Shown: positions 1 to 6,207 of the stretch, piece after piece
Position numbering within the stretch: the stretch's first letter is position 1
Layout of the letters: each line of letters starts with the position of its first letter
DNA from: Candidatus Omnitrophota bacterium
Lineage (GTDB): Bacteria; Omnitrophota; Gorgyraeia; Pluralincolimonadales; Pluralincolimonadaceae
DNA: 6,499 nt
Assembly (NCBI GenBank): GCA_028706795.1
Contig: JAQTVK010000058.1
Coordinates: 1-6,499, forward strand
Direction of reading: 5' to 3'
Translations under genes and position numbers: made by a program
Notes under the pieces: model-generated
Seen by the model: the letters and a program-made list of their open reading frames with translations, nothing else
Database searches by the model: none
Told to the model about the DNA's origin: nothing

Positions 1-349
1 TGCCCAGTTCCCCCACCTCGTCCTCGCTCTTGACATCTATGCTCTTCGAAAAATCGCCGTTAGCGATGCCTTTGGCCTTTACAGCCATATCGATTATCGG
101 CGAGGCGATGTCCCAGATGATCTTGAAGCCAAGCAAGGCGATGAGTATGGTCAATCCTATTACGAGCGAGACATTCTTCGTCGTAAAATCGAGATCGATG
201 TTGGGCTGGAGGAACGGGAAATAAATAAAATTGTATGCGAGATAGACACAGATGGCAAGCGGTATGAAGGACATCAACACGAAAACGACGGTTAGCTTAT
301 AGCGGAGGCCGGCGGGTATAAGCGACAGTTTTTTGATTATTCCTGCCAT
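1..349 (-). CDS. HAMP-domain membrane signalling protein, N-terminal part (runs off left edge)
   Basis: Reading leftward from the ATG at 349-347 gives 116 codons with no stop before the window ends. Visible in order: a short basic N-terminus, a hydrophobic helix at about residues 19-43, a loop of only about 15 residues, a second helix at about 59-79, then a HAMP-like segment. HAMP features are the proline at 84 (IASPI), a GDF at 98-100 and DEVGEL at 110-115, which match the two conserved ends of this linker domain. HAMP domains pass a conformational signal from membrane helices to a cytoplasmic output module such as a histidine kinase, diguanylate cyclase, phosphatase or chemoreceptor. That module is not in the window, so no specific activity can be named. 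The very short loop leaves no room for a periplasmic sensor domain. An in-frame ATG at 358-356 abuts the Shine-Dalgarno sequence with no spacing, so the start at 349 is preferred. The gene has its own promoter just upstream. HAMP assignment is fairly sure, output unknown. Confidence 0.82.
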   Translation of the reverse strand, partial: MAGIIKKLSLIPAGLRYKLTVVFVLMSFIPLAICVYLAYNFIYFPFLQPNIDLDFTTKNVSLVIGLTILIALLGFKIIWDIASPIIDMAVKAKGIANGDFSKSIDVKSEDEVGELG

Positions 350-358
350 CTTTATCAT

Positions 359-365
359 CTCCCTT
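359..365 (-). promoter_or_regulatory. Shine-Dalgarno site of the HAMP-protein gene
   Basis: The minus strand reads AAGGGAG here, followed by 9 nt and then the ATG at 349-347. This is the clearest ribosome binding site in the window. It decides the start, because the in-frame ATG at 358-356 begins immediately after it with zero spacing. Confidence 0.7.
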
Positions 366-382
366 CGTAATTTATTATAAAA

Positions 383-411
383 AGTATACCTGTTCCTAAA
401 TTAGGTGTCAA
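383..411 (-). promoter_or_regulatory. Sigma70-type promoter for the HAMP-protein gene
   Basis: On the minus strand a perfect -35 hexamer TTGACA (411-406) is followed by exactly 17 nt and a -10 hexamer TATACT (388-383), one base from the TATAAT consensus. The expected start of transcription is near an A at 375-376, giving a leader of about 27 nt before the ATG at 349 that includes the Shine-Dalgarno site. The sequence upstream of the -35 is AT-rich and reaches into the stop codon of the radical SAM gene. The match in sequence, spacing and position is strong, but activity is inferred. A palindrome occupies part of the spacer. Confidence 0.75.
395..405. repeat. Small perfect palindrome in the promoter spacer
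   Basis: The plus strand reads CCTAAATTAGG: 5-bp arms (395-399 and 401-405) around a single central base. It directly abuts the -35 hexamer and lies wholly within the 17-nt spacer. The one-base centre means it cannot fold as an RNA hairpin, so if functional it would be a protein-binding operator half-site pair rather than a terminator. Chance is also plausible for arms this short in AT-rich DNA. Confidence 0.35.
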
Positions 412-420
412 ACATAATTA

Positions 421-2052
421 TCACAACGCGATGAATCCCCATGGCAGGTTTTCGCCTAACTCCCGCTCTCTCAATGAATAACGATCCGGGTTTATGCCGG
501 CCTCGCGGAAAGCCGCCAGCCACCTCTCGAGGTCGAAATTTTCCTTCCAGCTGTCGAACCGGCATCCGTTCTTCCAGGCAAGATAAAGCGCCCCGGAGAG
601 ATCCCTGTCCCCGCGCGCGAATACCGATTCAAGATAGCTCATCTTCGCGTCATGGAAGATGAATTTTACCCTCGTTCGCCTCGCCTTCTCCCTGATATAC
701 CTCTGTCTCCTGTATACTTCATCGGCCGGCAGCATCGCCTCGCGTTCGAATCTCGTATGCGGCTTCGGGATAAATACCGATACCGAGGCATTTATATCCG
801 CGGGCTTCCCGTCGACCCTCTTTTTTGTTTCTGAGACCTCCCGGGCCAGGTCGACGATGGCGTCGAGGTCGCTGTCTTCTTCTCCTGGCAGGCCGATCAT
901 GAAATAAAGTTTTATCCTGCGCCAATTATTCTTAAAGGCCTGGTAGGCGCATTCTTTAAGCACCTCGGGCGGTATGTTCTTGTTGATCGACTTGCGCATC
1001 TTGTCGCTGCCGACTTCCGGCGCGAAGGTAAGGCCGGTGCGCCTTCCCGACGTGAGTTCGAGCGGGAACCGGCTCGTCATCTCCTCTACCCTGAGAGAAG
1101 GGAACGAGATGCTCACCGCCCTGCCCTTAAAGGCCTCGGTAAGCGACGTGATTATCTCCATTATCTGCGGATGGTCGCCGGATGAGAGAGAGACGAGCGA
1201 TATCTCGTCATAGCCGGTATTTTTATAGATCTTCTCGGCTAACGAGAGTATCTTTCCCGGGGAACGGAAACGGTTTGGCCCGTAGATCGCGCACGCCTGG
1301 CAGAAATTACACGCCCTCCTGCAACCGCGCATTATCTCTATCTGTATCCTGTCGTGGACGATATCTATAAAAGGGACTACCGGCTTCTCCGGGAAAGGCG
1401 CGGCATCGAGATCGGCGACCATCCTTTTTTTCACCTTCTTCGGGATAGACGGCACGTAGACGCCCTCAAGCGAGGCAAGCCGTTCCAGTAACCGGTGCCG
1501 GTCCCGGCCGGTTTTTTTATTTTCTATTACGGTATCCACAACCTCCGGGAGGGCCTCTTCGGCTTCGCCGATGATGAAACAATCGAAGAAATCCGCGAGC
1601 GGTTCGGGATTGAAAGCGCATGGTCCGCCGCCCACTATAAGGGGGTGGGAGTTGTCACGGTCTTTTGAAAAAAGCGGCACGCCGGAAAGGTCGAGCATAT
1701 TAAGTATATTCGTATAACTCAGCTCATACTGGAGGGAGAACCCTATTATGTCGAATTCCTTGAGCGGGCGTTTCGTTTCGAGAGAAAAGAGAGGCACCCC
1801 CTTCTCCCTCATGGCCTTTTCCATATCGTGCCAGGGCGCGAATGAGCGTTCGCACGCTACGTCGGCCCTGTCGTTAAGGACGGAATAGAGGATCTTCAGC
1901 CCAAGATGGCTCATCCCGACCTCGTAGAGGTCCGGGAAACATAAGGCGACGCTGCAATCTATCCCCCCATCCCCTTTTACGACGCTGTTCCATTCTCCGC
2001 CTGTGTACCGGGCGGGTTTTGTCACGCCGAGGAGGAATTCGTCGGTCAGCAT
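421..2052 (-). CDS. TIGR03960-like radical SAM protein with B12-binding-like N-terminal domain, function unknown
   Basis: The 543-residue product has an N-terminal region (about 30-200) resembling the cobalamin-binding-like domain of B12-radical SAM proteins (CFPDLYEVGMSHLG at 38-51, VGGGPCAFNPEPLADFFD at 140-157, IGEAEE at 161-166). The radical SAM core starts near 235, and its cluster motif CRRACNFC places the 4Fe-4S cysteines at 244, 248 and 251. Further core elements are FAPEVGSDKMR at 343-353 and KLYFMIGLPGEED at 381-393. The C-terminal part carries FIPKPHTRFER (427-437) and a family-like ending DLSGALYLAW...LPW. Radical SAM enzymes cleave S-adenosylmethionine to a 5'-deoxyadenosyl radical; the substrate of this family is not known to me. 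The start codon overlaps the rodA stop by one base (TGATG), with AAGG 7 nt upstream, so it is probably translationally coupled to rodA. The protein stops right after the LPW element, where I recall relatives continuing with a cysteine-containing tail, and no TIGR03936 (DUF2344) partner follows. Family assignment is confident; cellular role is open. Confidence 0.85.
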   Translation of the reverse strand: MLTDEFLLGVTKPARYTGGEWNSVVKGDGGIDCSVALCFPDLYEVGMSHLGLKILYSVLNDRADVACERSFAPWHDMEKAMREKGVPLFSLETKRPLKEFDIIGFSLQYELSYTNILNMLDLSGVPLFSKDRDNSHPLIVGGGPCAFNPEPLADFFDCFIIGEAEEALPEVVDTVIENKKTGRDRHRLLERLASLEGVYVPSIPKKVKKRMVADLDAAPFPEKPVVPFIDIVHDRIQIEIMRGCRRACNFCQACAIYGPNRFRSPGKILSLAEKIYKNTGYDEISLVSLSSGDHPQIMEIITSLTEAFKGRAVSISFPSLRVEEMTSRFPLELTSGRRTGLTFAPEVGSDKMRKSINKNIPPEVLKECAYQAFKNNWRRIKLYFMIGLPGEEDSDLDAIVDLAREVSETKKRVDGKPADINASVSVFIPKPHTRFEREAMLPADEVYRRQRYIREKARRTRVKFIFHDAKMSYLESVFARGDRDLSGALYLAWKNGCRFDSWKENFDLERWLAAFREAGINPDRYSLRERELGENLPWGFIAL

Positions 2053-3158
2053 CAGAAGACCTTGCGTTTATTTTTAATATTTTCCAGGATACCGACGCAG
2101 GCGAGGGACATTATGAGGAAGGAGCCGCCGTATGAAACAAAGGGAAGCGGCAGGCCGACAACAGGCATTATCCCGCAGACCATCCCGATATTCACTATTA
2201 CATGCACCGCAAACATCGTGGTTATCCCGTAGGCAAGGGCCTTGCCGTATGTATCGCTTGTCGTCTCGGCTATCCTTATCCCCTTCCCGACGAACCTGTA
2301 AAAAAGGAATAACAGCAGGGCGCCGCCAATGAACCCCCATTCCTCGCCCACGACCGAGAAGATGAAGTCCGTGTGGCGCTCTGGCAGGAAATTCAGCTGG
2401 TTCTGCGTCCCGGAGAGCCACCCCTTGCCGAGTATCCCGCCCGAGCCTATTGCTATCTTGGATTGTATGATCGTGTATCCGGCGCCGAGCGGGTCGAGAT
2501 TCGGGTTAAGGAAAACTAAAAGCCGTGCCCTCTGGTAATCCTTCAGGATAAACCACAAAAACGGCGCGCACGCGAGGCCCGCGCCGATTATATAAAGAAG
2601 GTATTTAATCCGCGCCCCTGCGATGAGCAGCACGGTGAACAGGATGGGGATGAATATCAAAGCCGTGCCCAGGTCGGGCTCCTTGAATATGAGGAGCACC
2701 GGGACCACGCTCATGGCAAAGGGGATAATGAGGGCTTTCGGTTTTTCTATCCCTTCCTTTACGTCCCCGATATACTTCGCCAGCGCGAATATAAAAGTCA
2801 CCTTCGCGAATTCCGACGGCTGGAAAGCGAATGAGCCGAACTCTATCCACCGTCTCGCCCCGTAACGGACATCGCCGATACCGGGGACAAGGACAAGGAT
2901 CAGGAATAGGATATTCAGGCCGAATATATAATAACTGAAATCTATTATCCTCTGGTAACCTATCCTGAATATCGCCGCGGCAATGAGAATGCCGATCGCA
3001 GCGGAATTGACCTGCCGCATCGCGAGGTTCGCGTTCGAAGAGATGAATTTCTGGTACGATGCGCTATAGATGACGAAGAGGCCCATGAGCAGGATGACGG
3101 CCGTTATGAGCACGAGCCCGTAATCGAATTCGCCTTTTAACTTATAGCCGTTATTCAT
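2052..3158 (-). CDS. rodA: RodA, SEDS-family peptidoglycan glycosyltransferase
   Basis: The 368-residue polytopic inner-membrane protein is of normal family length with about ten hydrophobic helices. RodA polymerises lipid II into glycan strands during side-wall growth and works as a pair with PBP2. SEDS signatures are clear: RRWIEFGSFAFQPSEFAK (102-119), KEPDLGTAL (159-167), KIAIGSGGILGKGWLSGTQ (234-252), FLPERHTDFIFSVVGEEWGF (257-276) and GLPLPFVSYGGS (335-346). Asp264 in the HTDF element corresponds to the catalytic aspartate described for RodA of other bacteria. FtsW is the close alternative, but position directly behind mrdA in an mre cluster decides for RodA. The start overlaps the mrdA stop by 4 nt (ATGA) and has only a weak Shine-Dalgarno sequence, so reinitiation after mrdA is likely. 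The stop overlaps the next gene's start by one base. Confidence 0.97.
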   Translation of the reverse strand: MNNGYKLKGEFDYGLVLITAVILLMGLFVIYSASYQKFISSNANLAMRQVNSAAIGILIAAAIFRIGYQRIIDFSYYIFGLNILFLILVLVPGIGDVRYGARRWIEFGSFAFQPSEFAKVTFIFALAKYIGDVKEGIEKPKALIIPFAMSVVPVLLIFKEPDLGTALIFIPILFTVLLIAGARIKYLLYIIGAGLACAPFLWFILKDYQRARLLVFLNPNLDPLGAGYTIIQSKIAIGSGGILGKGWLSGTQNQLNFLPERHTDFIFSVVGEEWGFIGGALLLFLFYRFVGKGIRIAETTSDTYGKALAYGITTMFAVHVIVNIGMVCGIMPVVGLPLPFVSYGGSFLIMSLACVGILENIKNKRKVF

Positions 3159-4879
3159 TTGAATATTTCCGTGTTATCCTTCGCGAAATCGAGTATCTTC
3201 TTCGCTATATCGGCTGCAGTCACGCCTCCGTGGCCGCCGTGTTCGACCATGACCACAAAAGCTATTTTCGGATCGTCCGCCGGAGCGAAACCCAAAAACC
3301 AGGCGTGCGGTTCGCCGCTGGACGCCTGTGCGGTGCCTGTCTTCGCCGCCACCTTTATCCCTTTTATCCTGGCCCTCTGGCCGGTCCCGGTATCCGAGGC
3401 GACGGCATTCACCATCGCGGACTTTATAGTCCCGATCGCGGATTTTGAGACCGGTACGGCCCTCGGTTTCGGCACCTGGACATCCGCGTTCCCGATCTTC
3501 TTTAGTAAATGCGGCCTGGGGGCGCTGCCCTCGGTCGCAAATACGGAAACTACTTCGACCATCTGCAGCGGTGTCACAAGAAGGTCTCCCTGGCCTATGG
3601 CGTAATTGATCGTCTCCCCCTCATACCAGGCCTGACCCCTCTTCGCCTTTTTCCAGGCCGGGCTCGGCACGAGGCCGGCGCTCTCCCCGGCTATATCAAT
3701 GCCCGTAGGTTTCCCGAGGCCGAACTTCTGGGCGTATTCGGAGATCGCATACGGCCCTAATTTACGCCCTAAGTTATAGAAATAAACGTTGCATGAATGC
3801 GTTATCGCGTCGCGCAGGTCCTGCGGGCCGTGCCCCCCTTCCTTCCAGCAGTTGAACTCGGCCCTGCCGAGGAAAAATTTCCCGTTGCAGACAAAAGTCG
3901 AGTGTTCGGTTATCGTTTTCGTCTCGAGGCCGGCATCAGACATTATTATCTTGAAGATAGAACCCGCGGGATACTGGCCGTTTATCGCCCGGTTGAGCAT
4001 CGGGTGCGAGCCCGACTTCATATAGCCCGCTGCCTGTTCGCCCTTGCCGCGCTCGACGAATATATTCGAGTCGAATGACGGCGAGGACGCCATGGTAAGT
4101 ATCTCGCCGTTGCGCGGGTCCATGATGACGACCGAGCCCTTGACCCCCTCGAGACAGTCTGCGGCATAGGCCTGCAGTTTAGCGTCGACGGTCAGGGTGA
4201 TATCGGTGCCCTTCTTCTGGTTCTTGCTCCCGAGGATCTTCACGAGCCTGCCGGTAGCGTCCACCTCCAGCTGCGTGCCTCCGTCCTCGCCTTTCAGGTA
4301 TTTGTCATAGGCCCGCTCGATGCCGTCACGGCCGACAAGGTCGCTGATCGAATACCCGTAATCGCCGAGCCTCTCAAGCTCTTCCTTGTTTATGAGGCTT
4401 AGGTAACCGATCAGGTGCGACGTCCTCTCCCCGTAGATATACCAGCGGAGGGTCCTCGGCAGGACCAGCACGCCGGGAAACTCCTGTTTCTTCTCCTCGA
4501 GGCGGAAGGCAAGGTCCTTATCGACGTCGCCGGCGATAGTTATCGGCGCGAACGGCGCGGTATAATCCTTTTTGACTATCGCTTCGATGCGGGACCTCGT
4601 GATATCCAGCGCCTGTGAGAGGCGGCCGTATGTCGTATCGACATTTTCCACCTCCTGCGGGATGATGACCACATCGAAAGAGAGGCGGTTATCGGCTATT
4701 GCGAGGCCGTTCCTGTCGTAGATCGTGCCGCGAAGGCCGGGCAGCGGTATCAGCCTTATATGGTTCTTCCTTGCGAGGTCGTGGTAGAGCGGCCATCTCA
4801 AAATCTGGAGATAGACCAGCCCCGCCAATATAACCAGGAAGAGGGAATTGACTATGATCAAATATATTTTGCTTCTCAT
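3155..4879 (-). CDS. mrdA: Penicillin-binding protein 2 (elongasome class B transpeptidase)
   Basis: The 574-residue product is a class B PBP: a short cytoplasmic start, one membrane anchor at about 5-27, a dimerisation/pedestal region (about 45-220, with RGTIYDRNGLAIADN at 50-64 and the GRDGIERAYDKYLKG block at 183-197) and a C-terminal transpeptidase domain facing the periplasm. Active-site motifs are all present: SIFK with nucleophile Ser307 and Lys310, SCN at 362-364, and KTGT at 513-516. It cross-links the glycan made by RodA and is the target of mecillinam-type beta-lactams in related proteins. The block before SxN (Cys331 to Cys344, then CWKEGGHG at 344-351) is like that of many PBP2 proteins. 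FtsI is the alternative but is unlikely given mreD upstream and rodA downstream. The element before the nucleophile is YPAGSIFK rather than the common YPPGSTFK. In-frame stops lie just upstream of this ATG, fixing the start; GGGTGA sits about 6 nt before it. Confidence 0.97.
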   Translation of the reverse strand: MRSKIYLIIVNSLFLVILAGLVYLQILRWPLYHDLARKNHIRLIPLPGLRGTIYDRNGLAIADNRLSFDVVIIPQEVENVDTTYGRLSQALDITRSRIEAIVKKDYTAPFAPITIAGDVDKDLAFRLEEKKQEFPGVLVLPRTLRWYIYGERTSHLIGYLSLINKEELERLGDYGYSISDLVGRDGIERAYDKYLKGEDGGTQLEVDATGRLVKILGSKNQKKGTDITLTVDAKLQAYAADCLEGVKGSVVIMDPRNGEILTMASSPSFDSNIFVERGKGEQAAGYMKSGSHPMLNRAINGQYPAGSIFKIIMSDAGLETKTITEHSTFVCNGKFFLGRAEFNCWKEGGHGPQDLRDAITHSCNVYFYNLGRKLGPYAISEYAQKFGLGKPTGIDIAGESAGLVPSPAWKKAKRGQAWYEGETINYAIGQGDLLVTPLQMVEVVSVFATEGSAPRPHLLKKIGNADVQVPKPRAVPVSKSAIGTIKSAMVNAVASDTGTGQRARIKGIKVAAKTGTAQASSGEPHAWFLGFAPADDPKIAFVVMVEHGGHGGVTAADIAKKILDFAKDNTEIFK

Positions 4880-4895
4880 CGCTCATCACCCATGC

Positions 4896-5426
4896 TCACT
4901 GGGGCCGCCTTCCCTCGAATACCTTTTTCTTGAAGACTATCTCTTTGTAATCCGTCTCTATCGACGGCATGAAGAACTCGAGGGCCTTGAAGACCGGGGG
5001 CGCCAACAACGAGGTATATATCGCCGCGGGTATGGCAAGGAAGAAGACCGCCTTATAGTAAGGGAAGCCGGCCGAAAAGATGAGCAGGTCGTAAATAAGT
5101 GCCGAAGAGACGGCAGCGACAGCGGCAATTATCATCTGCGCCGACGCCAGATGCCTGTATAGCGCTTCTGTATATGAACCTGCGGCGTAACCGATCGCGG
5201 CGTAAAGTATAAGTATCAGGGGATGCGCGCCGGAAAAGGCCATCTCCAGGAGCCCGCCGGTGAATCCGCAGGCCGCAGCCTTCCCTTTATCGGAATTAAG
5301 CGAAAAAAATAACACGCCTATGAGGACAAGTTCCGGGCTTACGCCGAGAAGTTTTATGTAATTACGGCTTCCCGCCTCAAGGACCGAAATAATGACGAGC
5401 GTTATGATGATCCGCGGCCAACTCAT
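4896..5426 (-). CDS. mreD: MreD, rod-shape-determining inner-membrane protein
   Basis: The small (176-residue) very hydrophobic protein has five or six predicted membrane helices (roughly 4-19, 28-43, 50-64, 69-85, 97-117 and 124-149) and a short charged C-terminal tail. The sequence VSPELVLIGVLFFSL (29-43) resembles the conserved P-x-L element in MreD proteins. MreD helps link MreB filaments and MreC to the RodA-PBP2 synthase; no enzymatic activity is known. MreD sequences are weakly conserved, so position between mreC and mrdA is a main part of the assignment. Its ATG overlaps the mreC stop by 4 nt (ATGA). A GGAGG lies 13 nt before the start, which is long spacing, so coupling to mreC translation probably matters. 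Sixteen nt separate its stop from mrdA. Confidence 0.93.
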   Translation of the reverse strand: MSWPRIIITLVIISVLEAGSRNYIKLLGVSPELVLIGVLFFSLNSDKGKAAACGFTGGLLEMAFSGAHPLILILYAAIGYAAGSYTEALYRHLASAQMIIAAVAAVSSALIYDLLIFSAGFPYYKAVFFLAIPAAIYTSLLAPPVFKALEFFMPSIETDYKEIVFKKKVFEGRRPQ

Positions 5427-6202
5427 TCCACCGCTAATGCCTCCTCGACCGCCATCGGGCTTATCGCCGGCTCTATGACCGCAAACTGGTACATCATGTT
5501 AAATTCCATCTTTACGTCTATGACTTTTCCCACAAGGAAACCCTGCGGGTATACGCCGCTCGTTCCTGAAGTCACGACCGTATCGCCGGCTTTTATGTCC
5601 GCTTCCTTCGGGATGAATTTCATTATGCACCGGCCGTGCGCGATGCCATACATGAGGCCGCTCGCCCTTCCCCTCTGGGACACGACCGCGACCCTTATCT
5701 CCGGGTCGCTGACCAGGGATACGCGGGAGCTCGCCCTTCCTACGGCAGTGACTTTCCCGATCACGACCCCGTCGGCCAGCACGGCCATATTTTCCTTCAT
5801 GCCGTCTTTTGCGCCCTTGTTTATTATCAGGCTCTCGGCCCAGTTCGACAGGTCGAGTCCCGTCACTTTGGCGGCCACTGAGCGCCTGCCGATCTTATCC
5901 TTCATGGCGAGCAGGCCCTTGAGCCTCCTGTTCTCGGAGACGGCCTCGTCGAGGGCGGCCGCGCGCGAACCAAGCGCCGCGACGTCGCGTTTCAATCTTT
6001 TATTTTCATTAGCTATGCTTTTGAAATGCAGGAGTTCGAACCCGGTCTCGAAGACTGCGGAAGCGATCTGCGTGGGAAGCCGAAGGATGGAATAGAGGCC
6101 TAATGTAGTTCTGTTCGTGAGGGATTTAAACGCGATCAGCAGGATGATGACAAGGGATACTGCGGCTACGACAGTTAAAGGTTTGTTCTGGAATTTTTTC
6201 AC
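5423..6202 (-). CDS. mreC: MreC, periplasmic rod-shape scaffold
   Basis: The 259-residue product shows one N-terminal membrane helix (about 9-26), a heptad-rich coiled coil (about 62-102, rich in Lys, Arg, Glu, Leu and Ala) and a beta-rich periplasmic part (about 107-250). Family signatures are WAESLIINKGAKDGM (121-135), VLADGVVIGKV (141-151), SDPEIRVAV (165-173) and TSGTSGVYPQGFLVGKV (211-227), the last corresponding to the conserved SG-GxxP-G-xVG element. MreC binds and activates PBP2 and so couples MreB to the RodA-PBP2 enzyme pair. Translation begins at GTG (6202-6200); the ATG two bases upstream is immediately followed by TGA and cannot serve. No clear Shine-Dalgarno sequence precedes it, and mreB stops only 5 nt before, suggesting coupled translation. 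Its C-terminus is short, with no proline-rich tail. Confidence 0.96.
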   Translation of the reverse strand: MKKFQNKPLTVVAAVSLVIILLIAFKSLTNRTTLGLYSILRLPTQIASAVFETGFELLHFKSIANENKRLKRDVAALGSRAAALDEAVSENRRLKGLLAMKDKIGRRSVAAKVTGLDLSNWAESLIINKGAKDGMKENMAVLADGVVIGKVTAVGRASSRVSLVSDPEIRVAVVSQRGRASGLMYGIAHGRCIMKFIPKEADIKAGDTVVTSGTSGVYPQGFLVGKVIDVKMEFNMMYQFAVIEPAISPMAVEEALAVE

Positions 6203-6207
6203 ATCGT

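Noticed and set aside
30..224. A 64-codon plus-strand open frame near the left edge
   Set aside because: It lies antisense to the HAMP protein, whose helices and HAMP motifs are convincing on the minus strand.
356..358. In-frame ATG three codons upstream as the start of the HAMP protein
   Set aside because: It would directly touch the Shine-Dalgarno sequence with no spacing; the ATG at 347-349 has 9 nt of spacing.
395..405. The CCTAAATTAGG palindrome as an intrinsic terminator for the upstream operon
   Set aside because: The single-base centre cannot form an RNA loop, the arms are AT-rich and short, and no U tract follows directly.
2074..2421. A 115-codon minus-strand frame inside rodA
   Set aside because: It is in another frame of the same strand within the conserved SEDS C-terminus. 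It is rich in Arg and Pro with no recognisable motifs.
3159..3605. A 148-codon open frame on the plus strand opposite the PBP2 transpeptidase domain
   Set aside because: It overlaps the KTG-containing end of mrdA antisense. Its composition (many Ala, Pro, Thr and Ser) is that of a shadow frame.
5475..6095. A 206-codon open frame on the plus strand opposite mreC
   Set aside because: It is antisense to a well-recognised gene, has no family resemblance, and reflects the codon pattern of mreC read in the opposite direction.
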